From assembly GCF_900105675.1 (NCBI RefSeq), contig NZ_LT629786.1, positions 4,588,001-4,652,000 of the forward strand: a stretch of 64,000 bases of DNA. Direction: 5' to 3'. Below the pieces are notes generated by a model. It did no database searches, was not told where the DNA came from, and worked only from the letters and a program-made list of their open reading frames with translations. This DNA is from Pseudomonas synxantha (GTDB lineage: Bacteria > Pseudomonadota > Gammaproteobacteria > Pseudomonadales > Pseudomonadaceae). Shown piece after piece: positions 1-8,993 of the stretch (positions are counted from its first letter, which is position 1; each line of letters starts with the position of its first letter). Both the position numbers and the translations under genes were made by a program.

Positions 1-31
1 AGCCCTGGCGCAGCGCATGGCAATCAGCCCT

Positions 32-460
32 TCATTGCTGGCTGAGACGAGCACACGCAATGCGTGTGAGTTGTTCAACTGGTAGCGGGCTGATGACCTG
101 CAACTCCAAGGTCATCCTCTGTCGATGACGGGCGTAGCGCACGACCAGGAAATGAATCAACACCGTAGCCAGTGAAAGGTTGAACTGCGCAATCATGCTG
201 AGCAGGCCCAACCACTCTGCAACCAGGGCCACCACCAAGGTCGCGCACGTCAGCATGATCATGCTCGGGCGCACCAACGCCCACTGGTCGAGGGCGCGAA
301 ACTGACGCAACTGCTTGAGGCAACACAGCTGCAAGCCGCAGTGGCAATACGTACAGTCAAAAGGTATATCAATGGCAATGGCGTTCAATTGCCAAGGCTT
401 GAGTTCAAACGTCATGTCGCACTGGGCGCAATGCCCCTTGATACCGATTGCAGCGGCCAT
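32..460 (-). CDS. small zinc-ribbon-like membrane protein, unknown function
   Basis: The 142-residue protein opens with two Cys pairs (C11-x2-C14 and C36-x2-C39, with further Cys at 41 and nearby), which looks like a zinc ribbon. A hydrophobic stretch of about 45 residues follows (roughly 68-112) and could form two membrane helices. A GAGGAG ribosome binding site precedes the ATG. It is transcribed towards the window start, and the chemoreceptor gene to its right runs in the same direction 125 bp upstream. I do not recognise a named family. A membrane-anchored metal-binding or regulatory protein is possible, but no function can be assigned from sequence. Confidence 0.65.
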   Translation of the reverse strand: MAAAIGIKGHCAQCDMTFELKPWQLNAIAIDIPFDCTYCHCGLQLCCLKQLRQFRALDQWALVRPSMIMLTCATLVVALVAEWLGLLSMIAQFNLSLATVLIHFLVVRYARHRQRMTLELQVISPLPVEQLTRIACARLSQQ

Positions 461-585
461 CGTCGTGTCTCCTCGTGACCGTGACGGATGAAATAAATTT
501 TCACCTAACCACGCTGCGATAAAACACAGTCCGACAAATCAGGATATGCGCCACGCAATCCAAAGCTCAATCCCACAGAAAATTC

Positions 586-2616
586 CTACACTCGAAACGC
601 ACCGATCAATTGCTTCAACTCAATGACCTGTGCCGACAATTGCCGGCTGGCCGCTTCGGTCTGTTGGGCGCCTTGCGCCGCATGCTCGCCAGCGCGATTG
701 ATTTCGACAATATTCTGGTCGATGTCTTGGGCGACCGCCGTTTGCTGCTCTACGGCAGCGGCAATCTGCTGGTTCTGGTCAACGATCATCCCCACGGCGC
801 CGAGGATATTCTCCAGGGCTTGCTGGACTTTTTCCGACTGCCCCACCGTGCCACTCGCCATTTCATGGCTGCTGCCCATGGCCTTCACCGCCGCGCCGAC
901 GCCACTGTGCAAGCGGCTGATCATTTGCTCGATTTCTTCGGTGGAGTGCTGGGTGCGTCGGGCCAGGGTGCGCACCTCGTCGGCCACCACGGCAAAACCT
1001 CGGCCCTGTTCACCGGCGCGGGCGGCTTCGATGGCCGCGTTGAGCGCCAACAAGTTGGTCTGCTCGGCAATGCTCTTGATCACTTCCAGAACCCTGCTGA
1101 TGTCCTGGCTGTCGGCGGCCAACTGGTTGATTACCCGCACCGACTCATCAAGCTCCGTAGCCAGGCGTGCGATACCGCCTTGCTGTGATTGCACCAGCGC
1201 TCGCCCACTGACCGTTTCATCATTGACGCTCTGGGCGCTGTTGACTGCCGCCGCCGCGCTACGCGCCACCTCCTGGGCAGTGGCCGACATTTGGTTCATC
1301 GCCGTCGCAACTTGTTCGATCTGGCTGCGCTGGCCAGACACCGCCTGGTTACTCTGTGCCGAAACCGCCTGAACCTGTCCGGCCTGCAGCTCGACCTGGC
1401 TGACCGTATGCCCGACGCGCTCGATCAAGTCGTGGATCTTGGCCACCGTGCCATTGAACACCTGGCCCAAGTCCCCGAGCTCATCGCGGCTTTGGGCTAC
1501 GAAGGTAACCGTCATGTCACCTGCCGCCACTTTGTCCATCATTGCCCCCAGGCGACGCAAGGTGGTACGAGTGGAAACGAAGAAGCCTGCATATAAGTAA
1601 AAAATCAGCGCAAATACCGCCGCCAGGGCCGCGACCAGCAGCACCATGTGCAGTCGGTTTTGTGCCAGGCGTTGCTCCAGTTGCTGCCCGATGAACGCCA
1701 AGGTGGCGTCATCCAGTTGATATGTCTTGGTCATCAGTTGGCTGACGCTGTCGTAAAACCCCTGCCACGCTGTGTCGAGGGTCTCGGCCATCACCACCTG
1801 TTCTTCGAACAATTCGCTGCCTTGCTTGAGGCTGGCCTGGCTGGCTTGCGCCAGGGTGTCGAGGGTAGCGTGTGCGGCACGGCTGGCGCCCAGCGCGTCC
1901 TGCAGTTTCAAGCCATATTCGCCCTGGAGTTTTTCCAACTGCTGCAGCAGTTCGTCAAAGCGTGTGCTGGAAGCAGAATTGATAAAGCCCTGGCCCAGGG
2001 AATACGCGCCCATCGCACGCCCCTCCCCCAGGGCCTGGGTGACTTGCGGGGTGACGGTGGTGACCAGGTCGGAGAGCTGGCGTAGATCACTTTGCGCGTC
2101 ACGACTCAAGCCGGCTTGACTGGCAATAATCTGGCTGAGCATCTGGGCCTGGTTAAGCAATTTGCCGATCAGCGCCGTTTTGTTGAGCAACGAACTTTCC
2201 TGTTGCTGCGCCTTGAACGCGGCGATCAACTCGTCGCGCTTGCTTTCAAAAACGGTGACGTGCTCGGGCTGGGTCGCTACGGCGCTCAAGCCTTGCAAAC
2301 GGTCCAGCACACTCTGCTCCAAGGCGCTGATCCTTGCCTCAAGGTCAGCGGCCTTGCCGGACTGGCCAAGCGTGGCGTTGATCTGCACCTGGTTGTTGAG
2401 GGTTTCCAGGTCGCGACGCAACACCAGGCTGCTGCCAAGCAGGTCAAGGCTCTGAAGTTCAATGCGAGTGCCCTGGAATTCGCGCCAGGAATCACGCACC
2501 AGATAGTAGTTGGTCGCCAGCATCGGCAGCAGGAATAGCACACTGATCAGGCTGAACTTCATGCCGAAGCTCAGGCGGTTCATCAGCGCTACGGCGGGAT
2601 AGAGCAAGCTCTTCAC
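586..2616 (-). CDS. methyl-accepting chemotaxis protein
   Basis: This is a 676-residue transmembrane chemoreceptor that would report a periplasmic signal to CheW/CheA. The order is: membrane helix at about 20-40, a helical periplasmic sensor of about 280 residues without a recognisable Cache fold, a second helix at about 325-348, a HAMP linker, and a long cytoplasmic coiled coil carrying the conserved hairpin tip ([19 protein letters not shown]). The start is GTG, chosen because a strong GGGGAGG site lies 6-7 bases upstream. No C-terminal CheR/CheB-binding pentapeptide is visible. The ligand is unknown; the all-helical sensor suggests a four-helix-bundle type. No che genes are nearby, so it depends on chemotaxis proteins encoded elsewhere. 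Confidence 0.93.
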   Translation of the reverse strand: MKSLLYPAVALMNRLSFGMKFSLISVLFLLPMLATNYYLVRDSWREFQGTRIELQSLDLLGSSLVLRRDLETLNNQVQINATLGQSGKAADLEARISALEQSVLDRLQGLSAVATQPEHVTVFESKRDELIAAFKAQQQESSLLNKTALIGKLLNQAQMLSQIIASQAGLSRDAQSDLRQLSDLVTTVTPQVTQALGEGRAMGAYSLGQGFINSASSTRFDELLQQLEKLQGEYGLKLQDALGASRAAHATLDTLAQASQASLKQGSELFEEQVVMAETLDTAWQGFYDSVSQLMTKTYQLDDATLAFIGQQLEQRLAQNRLHMVLLVAALAAVFALIFYLYAGFFVSTRTTLRRLGAMMDKVAAGDMTVTFVAQSRDELGDLGQVFNGTVAKIHDLIERVGHTVSQVELQAGQVQAVSAQSNQAVSGQRSQIEQVATAMNQMSATAQEVARSAAAAVNSAQSVNDETVSGRALVQSQQGGIARLATELDESVRVINQLAADSQDISRVLEVIKSIAEQTNLLALNAAIEAARAGEQGRGFAVVADEVRTLARRTQHSTEEIEQMISRLHSGVGAAVKAMGSSHEMASGTVGQSEKVQQALENILGAVGMIVDQNQQIAAAVEQQTAVAQDIDQNIVEINRAGEHAAQGAQQTEAASRQLSAQVIELKQLIGAFRV

Positions 2617-2753
2617 AGGTGACCTCCCCTTCTTTTATTTTTATTGAGGCGCAGGGCGGCGGCAGAAAGCCACTATTTGGCGCTCTGTCTGTATAGCTCA
2701 ATTTGAAGGGGAGTTTTGTAACGTAAGGTTAACGGCGTGTGCGGAGACCCAAT

Positions 2754-3180
2754 GTGGGAGGGGGCTTGCCCCGATAGCCATGGGTATCGACACAACTCTA
2801 AAGTAGCGACCGCCAGTAACCACGATGCGAAGCGAGCCGCTCTTGATCTTGATCTTAGGCGCCCCGTTAAACCACGCTGGCCGGAATTCGACAGGGATTT
2901 GGGGGGTAAACCGGCAGGGATGCCGGTTTAGCCGCCCCGCGCCATGGATGGCGCGTGGCGGCGCCCCCCCAAATCCATGGCGGATTACGGGCACACCGAG
3001 CCTGGGCGAGGTGCCGAGTGGTGGGGCAAGAGCGTTTGGTTACTTTTGCGCTTTTCAAAAGTGACCCGCTGTAAAAGCGGAACCAATAGCCGCCGTTACC
3101 GCAGCAATGGATATGTACACGGTCTGATCCAACATCCTGGTCGGCTGTCAGGCCGCCATCGGGGGCAAGCCCCCTCCCAC
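2754..3180 (+). repeat. REP-bounded structured repeat, copy A
   Basis: About 427 bp delimited by inverted REP cores (gtgggagggggcttgc at 2754 and its complement ending at 3180). It matches 47719-48161 over nearly its full length in the opposite orientation. Inside are nested palindromes: an outer arm at 2890-2905 pairing imperfectly with 2966-2981, and hairpins at 2908-2929 (AAACCGGCA stem) and 2939-2954 (GCGCCAT stem). A further stem lies near 3039-3065 (GGTTACTTTTG with CAAAAGTGACC). Short open frames cross it but lack ribosome sites and shift between copies, so I treat it as non-coding. It fills most of the 618-bp gap between the chemoreceptor gene and ampE. Confidence 0.88.
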
Positions 3181-3204
3181 ATTTTGATCGCGCTGCATCA
3201 GTTA

Positions 3205-3230
3205 GATCGGGAGCAAGCCCCCCTCCCGCA
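3205..3230 (-). repeat. single REP sequence
   Basis: A degenerate REP unit (atcgggagcaagccccc) sits just outside the large repeat and 5 bp from the ampE stop codon. Its hairpin could act at the 3' end of the ampE transcript. Confidence 0.7.
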
Positions 3231-3234
3231 ATGT

Positions 3235-4071
3235 TTAGGGCAACACGGTCCAGATGGCAAAGCCGGCATACCACAGCACCGCTGCACGCAGCAGCAGCTC
3301 CCACAGCCGATCCAGGCTGTTGATGCCATCGGCACCCACCACCGGCGGCGGAATTTCGGCAGCGGCCAGTCCGACTTTTTCCATCAGTTGTGCAGCGCTG
3401 ATGTCCCAGCTCAGCACTTCGTGGAGCATCACACGGCTGACCCCGACGAAATTGCCCACCAAGGCAAAACTCGCCGCCAGCAGGCGTACCGGCAACCAGT
3501 CAAACGCGTGGCGCAGCTGCGTGGCGCGCTCGGCCACCAAGGGGTTCTGGCTATGTTCGCTGGCCAGGGCTAACAGGCGATAGGCCAAGGCGGCTACCGG
3601 ACCTAGCAGGAAATACCAGAAGATCACCGCGAAAAAGCTTTGATACGCCTGCCACAGCAAGTAGCCCTGGACGCGCTCCAGCAATTGCTCGCCACTGTCC
3701 GCGCCAAGATTCAGATCGCGCTCGGCCACGTGTTCGGCAGCTTGCAGGTCACCGCGCCGCCAGGCGTCACGAAACGGTCCCAGCCCTGCCAACAGATCAC
3801 CACGGCCCAGGCTATAGATCACCACCAGCAAGTGCACCGGCAATGCCAGCAGGCCATAGGCCACCGGCTCCAGCACCAGCAGCAACAGCGCCAGCAACGC
3901 CACGGGCAGCAGCACCATGATCAGCAGGATCAGCCAGGGGCGCTTGCCCATGCGCGGACTCGACTCCAGCCTGGCCAGCTCACGCAGCCATCCTCCGTCG
4001 CGCTGCAGCCGCAGGCGCAAGGCCGAGAACTTCTCAATCCAGACCGCCAACACCAACACCAGGAAACTCAT
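3235..4071 (-). CDS. ampE: AmpE, inner-membrane regulatory protein of beta-lactamase signalling
   Basis: A 278-residue polytopic membrane protein with an N-terminal hydrophobic segment, two adjacent helices around 47-90, a helix near 150-170 and a C-terminal helix. It follows ampD directly and its start codon shares one base with the ampD stop (TAATG), so the two are translationally coupled, which is the classic ampDE arrangement. AmpE is described as a sensory or modulating membrane partner in AmpC induction; its biochemical role is not settled. The assignment rests on size, topology and the ampD partner. No ampR or ampC is present in this window. Confidence 0.88.
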   Translation of the reverse strand: MSFLVLVLAVWIEKFSALRLRLQRDGGWLRELARLESSPRMGKRPWLILLIMVLLPVALLALLLLVLEPVAYGLLALPVHLLVVIYSLGRGDLLAGLGPFRDAWRRGDLQAAEHVAERDLNLGADSGEQLLERVQGYLLWQAYQSFFAVIFWYFLLGPVAALAYRLLALASEHSQNPLVAERATQLRHAFDWLPVRLLAASFALVGNFVGVSRVMLHEVLSWDISAAQLMEKVGLAAAEIPPPVVGADGINSLDRLWELLLRAAVLWYAGFAIWTVLP

Positions 4072-4631
4072 TATTCGTGTCCTCCATCCTGCAGGGCGCT
4101 ACGAAAGCGCGTCCAATCAAAAGCGGGGCCCGGGTCGGTCTTGCGCCCCGGGGCAATGTCGCTGTGACCACAAATACGTTGTTGGGTAATCTTCGGGTAG
4201 GCCGTCAGCAGCTGGCGTGTCAGGTCGATCAGAGACCTGTACTGGTCATCGGTATACGGCAGTTCGTCCGTACCCTCCAGCTCGATCCCAAGGGCAAAAT
4301 CGTTGCACACTTCGCGGCCCTCGAAACTGGAAATACCTGCATGCCAGGCTCGGTCCCGACAGGAAACAAATTGCGTCACAATGCCGTCACGCTCAATCAG
4401 AAAATGCGCAGACACACGTAGGTGCGCGATACCCTCAAAGTAGGGATGTTCCGAGACGTCCAGATGATTCTGGAAAAACTCCTGCACCTTGCCAGTCGCG
4501 AACTGCGCTGGGGGCAAGCTGATGTTGTGCACCACCAACAGCGAGATTTCGCCTTCAGGGCGCTCGTTGAAGTTGGGCGAAGGGCAGTGACGGATGCCCT
4601 GGCACCAGCCGCTGGCGGGGTCCAACTGCAT
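4071..4631 (-). CDS. ampD: AmpD, 1,6-anhydro-N-acetylmuramyl-L-alanine amidase
   Basis: This cytoplasmic zinc amidase cleaves anhydro-muropeptides during peptidoglycan recycling. By removing the AmpR inducer it keeps ampC beta-lactamase expression low. The 186-residue length is normal for the family. Expected motifs are present: the first zinc ligand in VVHNISLP, the WHAG motif, the ELEG motif, and the C-terminal ligands in HSDIAPGRKTDPGPAF. The ATG is preceded by AAGGAG. It lies 61 bp downstream of the DUF1631 gene and is coupled to ampE, so all three may share a transcript. No signal peptide is seen, which separates it from periplasmic AmpD paralogues. Confidence 0.95.
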   Translation of the reverse strand: MQLDPASGWCQGIRHCPSPNFNERPEGEISLLVVHNISLPPAQFATGKVQEFFQNHLDVSEHPYFEGIAHLRVSAHFLIERDGIVTQFVSCRDRAWHAGISSFEGREVCNDFALGIELEGTDELPYTDDQYRSLIDLTRQLLTAYPKITQQRICGHSDIAPGRKTDPGPAFDWTRFRSALQDGGHE

Positions 4632-4692
4632 ACAGGCTCCTTGAATGAGACTAAGTGTTACCAGTATGCCGCGTTCCGCCCCGCGGTTGCGA

Positions 4693-6846
4693 TCACTTGC
4701 CGCGATTGAGTTGACGCAGGTTACCCATCACCGCAGCCAGCGCACGTTCGAACAGCAAGCCATTATCCAACGTGCGCAGCGCGCCACGCTTGAAGGCCAG
4801 GGCTAATTGCCCGGCGGTTTGCTCCAGGACCCTGAGCCCCGTACGACTGACAAAAACATAGGTATTGGCAGGGGGCATGATTGCCGTCAATTTGCAGCGC
4901 AGGATGGGGACGTCGTTTTGCTGCAGTTCGATCCAGGTGCCTATACGCAACTGCTGGACCTTGAGCAAATCGGAATCATCATCGGGCAGAGACTCTTGGG
5001 GTGGCGGCAAACTCGAGCTGAAGACGAAAGGTTCGCGGACTTCGACCAGCACATCGACGCCCTCGCCCCCTGACGACTGTACATGCATGGCCTGCAACTG
5101 CTGGAAAAACTCACGGGTGCTGAACGAATCGAACGCCGCGCTGGCCAGACCGTCACGCAGCGCCTTGAGCAACCCAGGTAATTGCTCGAGCAAACGCCGA
5201 CCTGCTTCGGTGTCTTCCTGCAGGCCAACGCTCCAGATCAGCTCATCCATGGTGCGCAGCGCCGTTTGCCATGGCAGGGATTGTTCGCCGTGCTTGAGCG
5301 TGGTCAACAACAGTACCTGGCTCCAGGCCTGCTGCAGGAACCGAAGCAAAAACTGCGGCAAGGTTTTACCCATAATCCGTCGATTGATCACCTGCGCCAC
5401 CCGCTGGCGAGCAGCCTCGGTATGCAGGCGCTCTTGCTCGGCTTCATGGGTGTGCCGCTCCAGCAACTCACTACGCCTGCGCTCATCGGCGGTAAACGCG
5501 CTGAACTGCGCCAGTAGCTGGGAAAAAATTGCCGTGTCTTCGACAAACTCATTCAGTAGCCGCTGTACGACCTGCTCGATACGCAGGTAGAGGTAGTCGC
5601 GCGGGTTATCCCCAGGCGGGTTCCATCCCATGACGGCGCTCGCGATTTCATTGAGCAAGCGGCGCACCGGATGGTTCGCACAGCTGAACAGGCTTTTGTC
5701 CAGCACCGCGACTTTCAGCATCGGAATCTGCAAGCGGGCAATCAAACCCTTGAAAGCATCCGGCACGCTGCGGTCATCGAGAATGAACTCAAACAGCAAG
5801 GCGACCAGATTGATTACATCTTCGTCAGCCTCTTCCAGCACCCGCGACCTGCCACTCTTGACGCTGACCCGAGTCAGTAGCTGCTCAAGCTGATTGCGCA
5901 GGTCAAAATCGTCCTCGGCGTCGGGCTCCGGGACGTACTGCTGCAAATGCGACAGCAGGCGCAGCAGGTCACGGGGGGCGATGGGTTGCGGCTCGGTACT
6001 GGCCTCGAGGGTCGGCGCTACGCTGCCACGCACGGCCACCAGCCATTTCTGCAAGGCACTGAAGGCCTCTTGTCCGCTTGGCTCGAACGGCGGCTCGGCG
6101 ATCGACTGGTTGGCGTGATGCTGATCACGGGCCGCAGGCGCGCCGGGACGACGGGACGGAACGGCCTTGAGTTCGGGCAGTACCCCAGTGGCGATCAGCA
6201 GCTGATTGGCCTCGGCGTACAGCAGGTCAGCGTCGCTGAGCACATATTTTTCAAACAGCTTGAGCATGATCAGCTTGACCCGGATCTCCACCCCCAGGCT
6301 GCGCCCGGCCTGCAGGAAGAACTCGCAAAGCAGGGCCGGCCCCAGTGGGTTCTCATGGTCATCCAGGCGCCGGCCAAGCAATTCACTGAATCGCGCACTC
6401 AACTGCCCCAGTGCCAACCCATCGCGATGTCGTACCCGACTGAGCATCGCTTCCAGGGCCACGGCTTTTTCCGCCTCATCCGCGCTTGTACCGGACGCGC
6501 CTTCGTAAGACATCACCGGCACCAAGTGCATGTCGCCGCGCCCGGCCAGGCACAGATCGGCAAAGGCGGCAAACAGCTGCTCCATGAATACGCGCTCGAA
6601 GTTCTTGCGCTTGAGGCGCAGGTCGCGCATGGCCTCGAAGAAAATATGATGGTCGACGGTGCTACGGGCTTTGTCAGCCATTTCGAACAGGGTGTCGTCG
6701 GCGTTATCGAACAACTCCTGCAAACCCTGTTGCAACTGTTGCGCAGCCTTGTCACGCACCTGCAGCACCACCACCGGCAGGCGCGCGAGCGGCGATGGCG
6801 TGGCCTGTGCCCTGTTGAAAGGCACCACCTTTCCGTCATTGTGCAT
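4693..6846 (-). CDS. DUF1631 family protein
   Basis: A 717-residue soluble protein of the DUF1631 family, which is widespread in gammaproteobacteria and has no settled function; older annotations as thymidine phosphorylase are not supported by anything I see. The N-terminal part is helical and rich in charged residues. The last 100 or so residues form a beta-rich module (around the segment TWIELQQNDVPILRCKL) resembling the PilZ-like C-terminal domain reported for this family. Start ATG with AGGAGG six bases upstream. It is the first gene of a likely DUF1631-ampD-ampE unit. A c-di-GMP link is inference only. Confidence 0.85.
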   Translation of the reverse strand: MHNDGKVVPFNRAQATPSPLARLPVVVLQVRDKAAQQLQQGLQELFDNADDTLFEMADKARSTVDHHIFFEAMRDLRLKRKNFERVFMEQLFAAFADLCLAGRGDMHLVPVMSYEGASGTSADEAEKAVALEAMLSRVRHRDGLALGQLSARFSELLGRRLDDHENPLGPALLCEFFLQAGRSLGVEIRVKLIMLKLFEKYVLSDADLLYAEANQLLIATGVLPELKAVPSRRPGAPAARDQHHANQSIAEPPFEPSGQEAFSALQKWLVAVRGSVAPTLEASTEPQPIAPRDLLRLLSHLQQYVPEPDAEDDFDLRNQLEQLLTRVSVKSGRSRVLEEADEDVINLVALLFEFILDDRSVPDAFKGLIARLQIPMLKVAVLDKSLFSCANHPVRRLLNEIASAVMGWNPPGDNPRDYLYLRIEQVVQRLLNEFVEDTAIFSQLLAQFSAFTADERRRSELLERHTHEAEQERLHTEAARQRVAQVINRRIMGKTLPQFLLRFLQQAWSQVLLLTTLKHGEQSLPWQTALRTMDELIWSVGLQEDTEAGRRLLEQLPGLLKALRDGLASAAFDSFSTREFFQQLQAMHVQSSGGEGVDVLVEVREPFVFSSSLPPPQESLPDDDSDLLKVQQLRIGTWIELQQNDVPILRCKLTAIMPPANTYVFVSRTGLRVLEQTAGQLALAFKRGALRTLDNGLLFERALAAVMGNLRQLNRGK

Positions 6847-7058
6847 CCTGGCCTCCTGAAACGGCGGTGTTGAGAGGGGGAAAGAACGGGGGCAGGCCCG
6901 GGAGGCACTGCAAACACCCGGCTACCACCAGGACGTCAAAGCTATGACGCCAATCGCAAGGCGCGAGATTATCTTGCAAATGAGGGTAGTTGCGCCAGCA
7001 AACTATGCCTTTGCGCGGTAATTGAGTGGCGAGCCTGGGTTCAAACGCGCGCAGCCCC

Positions 7059-7064
7059 TATAAT
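7059..7064 (+). promoter_or_regulatory. -10 element of the nadC promoter
   Basis: A perfect TATAAT lies 28 bp before the nadC ATG, which would give a leader of about 20 bases. The -35 region at about 7036-7041 (tgggtt) is a poor match. Confidence 0.5.
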
Positions 7065-7091
7065 CGAGGCACTTTGTTTGTGGAGCCTGTT

Positions 7092-7940
7092 ATGCCGAAC
7101 CTCCGTCTCGCCGACCTCACCGCCGAAATTGAAGCCAACGTGCGCCGCGCACTCCTGGAAGACATCGGCAGTGGCGACATCACCGCGCAGTTGATCCCGG
7201 TCGAACGGCTGGCCAAGGCGACGATCATTACCCGCGAGGCGGCCGTTATCGCCGGTACGGCGTGGGTAGATGCGGTGTTTCGCCAACTGGACCCGCGGGT
7301 AGCCGTGCATTGGCAGGTGGCCGACGGTGAACGGGTCAACCCCAACCAGGCGCTGTTCCACCTTGAAGGCCCGGCACGCTCGCTGCTCAGCGGTGAACGC
7401 TGTGCGCTGAATTTCCTGCAGATGCTGTCAGGCGTCGCCACCCGTGCGCAGTTCCTGGCGGACTTTGTTGCCAGTACCCAGGTCAAGCTGCTGGACACCC
7501 GCAAGACATTGCCGGGCCTGCGCCTGGCGCAGAAGTACGCAGTCACCTGCGGTAGTTGCCATAATCACCGCATCGGGCTGTATGACGCGTTCCTGATCAA
7601 GGAAAACCACATTGCCGCCTGTGGAGGTATTACCCAGGCCATCACGGCCGCCCACAAGATCGCCCCGGGCAAGCCGGTGGAAATCGAAGTGGAAAGCCTG
7701 GAAGAATTGCGCGAAGCCCTCGCGGCGGGTGCCGATATCATCATGCTGGATGAACTGAGCCTGGACGACATGCGCGAAGCCGTGCGCCTGACCGCCGGCA
7801 AGGCCAAGCTGGAAGCCAGCGGCGGGATCAACGAAACCACGCTGCTGCCTATCGCTGAAACCGGTGTGGACTACATCTCCATTGGCGCGATGACCAAGGA
7901 TCTGAAGGCTGTGGATCTGTCGATGCGTCTGAGTATCTAA
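7092..7940 (+). CDS. nadC: nicotinate-nucleotide pyrophosphorylase (quinolinate phosphoribosyltransferase)
   Basis: It converts quinolinate and PRPP to nicotinate mononucleotide with release of CO2, the last step unique to de novo NAD synthesis. The 282-residue protein has the family order: an N-terminal alpha/beta sandwich with [16 protein letters not shown], then a TIM-like barrel containing [12 protein letters not shown] (PRPP and substrate contacts), [24 protein letters not shown] and the ASGGI motif near the C-terminus. I chose the ATG at 7092 over an in-frame upstream start because GTGGAG lies directly before it and the protein then starts MPNLRLADL as in relatives. It is a single-gene unit, divergent from DUF1631. 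Confidence 0.96.
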   Translation: MPNLRLADLTAEIEANVRRALLEDIGSGDITAQLIPVERLAKATIITREAAVIAGTAWVDAVFRQLDPRVAVHWQVADGERVNPNQALFHLEGPARSLLSGERCALNFLQMLSGVATRAQFLADFVASTQVKLLDTRKTLPGLRLAQKYAVTCGSCHNHRIGLYDAFLIKENHIAACGGITQAITAAHKIAPGKPVEIEVESLEELREALAAGADIIMLDELSLDDMREAVRLTAGKAKLEASGGINETTLLPIAETGVDYISIGAMTKDLKAVDLSMRLSI

Positions 7941-7950
7941 AGTGCCTTGA

Positions 7951-7980
7951 CTGTAGGAGCGAGCAAGCTCGCTCCTACAG
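7951..7980. repeat. perfect palindrome, REP-like hairpin after nadC
   Basis: Two 14-bp arms (ctgtaggagcgagc and its complement) flank an AA centre, 11 bp after the nadC stop. This is a common short pseudomonad intergenic palindrome of a different family from the gtgggagggg REPs. There is no T-run, so a role as intrinsic terminator is doubtful; 3'-end stabilisation is possible. Confidence 0.75.
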
Positions 7981-7986
7981 GCTGCT

Positions 7987-8292
7987 TTAAACTACAAGAT
8001 TATTCATCTCGCAATACTCGTCCCACTCGACACCCAGCACTTCGGCCGCCTCTTTGTGCAAGGCCAGCCGTGCGGCTTCAAACGCCTCAGGCGTCGAGGT
8101 GTACTTGAGGGTCAGTTCCCAAGGCTGGTAGCCCTGGCTCTCGGCCTCGTCCTCAAATGCCCACTGGATCTGGTCACGCTGATCGTCAGCGCTCAGTTCC
8201 TTGATCTCTTCTTTAAGCTGCGGCGACTCCTCGAGATATTTTTCGAGAGCTGCTTGGTGCCGAACTTCCTGGGTCATCTCAGTCGTGGTCAT
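7987..8292 (-). CDS. small acidic conserved protein (DUF6388-like)
   Basis: A 101-residue acidic, mostly helical cytoplasmic protein without membrane segments or Cys motifs. It resembles the pseudomonad family I know as DUF6388, but I cannot verify this without a search. It is convergent with nadC (46 bp apart, separated by the palindrome), and the tRNA-Thr terminator lies about 60 bp upstream of its start. The ribosome site is weak (AGAGAA). Function is unknown. Confidence 0.7.
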   Translation of the reverse strand: MTTTEMTQEVRHQAALEKYLEESPQLKEEIKELSADDQRDQIQWAFEDEAESQGYQPWELTLKYTSTPEAFEAARLALHKEAAEVLGVEWDEYCEMNNLVV

Positions 8293-8351
8293 GTCGTTCT
8301 CTTAGATCGAGGAATGGGGATGCATCTGGGTCATCAAGGTTGCGCAGATAC

Positions 8352-8377
8352 AAAAGAGCGGGCACGAATGCCGGCTC
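8352..8377 (-). terminator. intrinsic terminator downstream of tRNA-Thr
   Basis: Read on the minus strand: stem GAGC-GGCA with one mismatch, a stable TTCG tetraloop, the complementary arm, then TTTT. It lies 63 bp after the tRNA 3' end. Confidence 0.75.
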
Positions 8378-8439
8378 GTCTGGCCTTCAGAACCATTCTG
8401 GGATCATCTGAAAACATTGCCTTTGAAGCGGTGGTGCCT

Positions 8440-8515
8440 TGGTGCCCGAGACAGGAATCGAACCTGCGACCTTCGCGTTACGAGTGCGCTGCTCTACCGG
8501 CTGAGCTACACGGGC
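8440..8515 (-). tRNA. tRNA-Thr (anticodon CGT)
   Basis: A 76-nt cloverleaf including encoded CCA. The seven-base acceptor has a T-T mismatch at pair 6-67. The D arm (GCTC/GAGC) and T arm (GCAGG/CCTGT) are normal. The anticodon loop CTCGTAA gives CGT, which reads ACG codons. Anticodon-stem pair 27-43 is G-A, as I recall for E. coli thrW, and 31-39 is A-C. It lies between pilA and a small conserved gene. The same tRNA type flanks the pilin gene in P. aeruginosa, where pilin accessory genes are exchanged at this spot. Confidence 0.93.
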
Positions 8516-8524
8516 GGTGGGCTA

Positions 8525-8553
8525 AAGCTAGCACTGCATCGGGCATGCAGCAA
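8525..8553 (-). promoter_or_regulatory. candidate promoter for tRNA-Thr
   Basis: TTGCTG (8548-8553) and TAGCTT (8525-8530) on the minus strand are separated by 17 bp and lie 9 bp before the mature tRNA 5' end. The -10 match is moderate. Confidence 0.42.
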
Positions 8554-8579
8554 CTGGCTCGCTTACCGCCCGGCGGCCG

Positions 8580-8993
8580 TCACGCTCCGTTGGCGGAGCA
8601 ACCCTTGGCAACGTACTGCGCGTCAGCCGTAGTGGCACAAGTCCAGCCACTGGTGGCGCTGCGGATCAAGGTGATGGTCTTGCCCAGCACAGGGGCCGGC
8701 GCATCGAGAATTTCACAACTGATGGAGCCGGCGCCCGAAGCCACATCACCCGCCACGGTGATCGTGCAGTTGGCCGTCGGGCTGGTGCCACCAATCAACT
8801 CCAGAGTGGGCACAGTGCCCTGGTTGATCGTGTCTTCGTAGCCAGCCTTCAACGCACTGATTTCAGCCAGCCCCGCCGTGAACTTGGCTTTGGCCTGGTG
8901 CTTGGTGTACATGGGCAAACCGATGGTGGCCAAAATGCCGATGATTGCCACGACGATCAACAACTCGATCAAGGTAAAGCCTTTTTGACGCAT
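8580..8993 (-). CDS. pilA: type IV pilin major subunit PilA
   Basis: A 137-residue prepilin with the short leader MRQKG cut before F by PilD, Glu5 of the mature protein (FTLIE), and the hydrophobic N-terminal helix typical of type IVa pilins. Two C-terminal Cys (in WTCATTADA and KGCSANGA) could form the disulfide loop. I chose the ATG at 8993 because it puts the leader and cleavage site correctly; an upstream in-frame start would add an impossible leader. It is divergent from pilC across 201 bp. I looked for a sigma-54 -24/-12 site there and found none convincing. The protein is shorter than P. aeruginosa pilins. Confidence 0.94.
   Translation of the reverse strand: MRQKGFTLIELLIVVAIIGILATIGLPMYTKHQAKAKFTAGLAEISALKAGYEDTINQGTVPTLELIGGTSPTANCTITVAGDVASGAGSISCEILDAPAPVLGKTITLIRSATSGWTCATTADAQYVAKGCSANGA

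Noticed and set aside
2867..3304. Short protein-coding frames inside the large repeats (also 47719-48150)
   Set aside because: Frames differ between the two copies, cross palindromes, and lack ribosome sites; the conserved feature is the hairpin set, not a protein.
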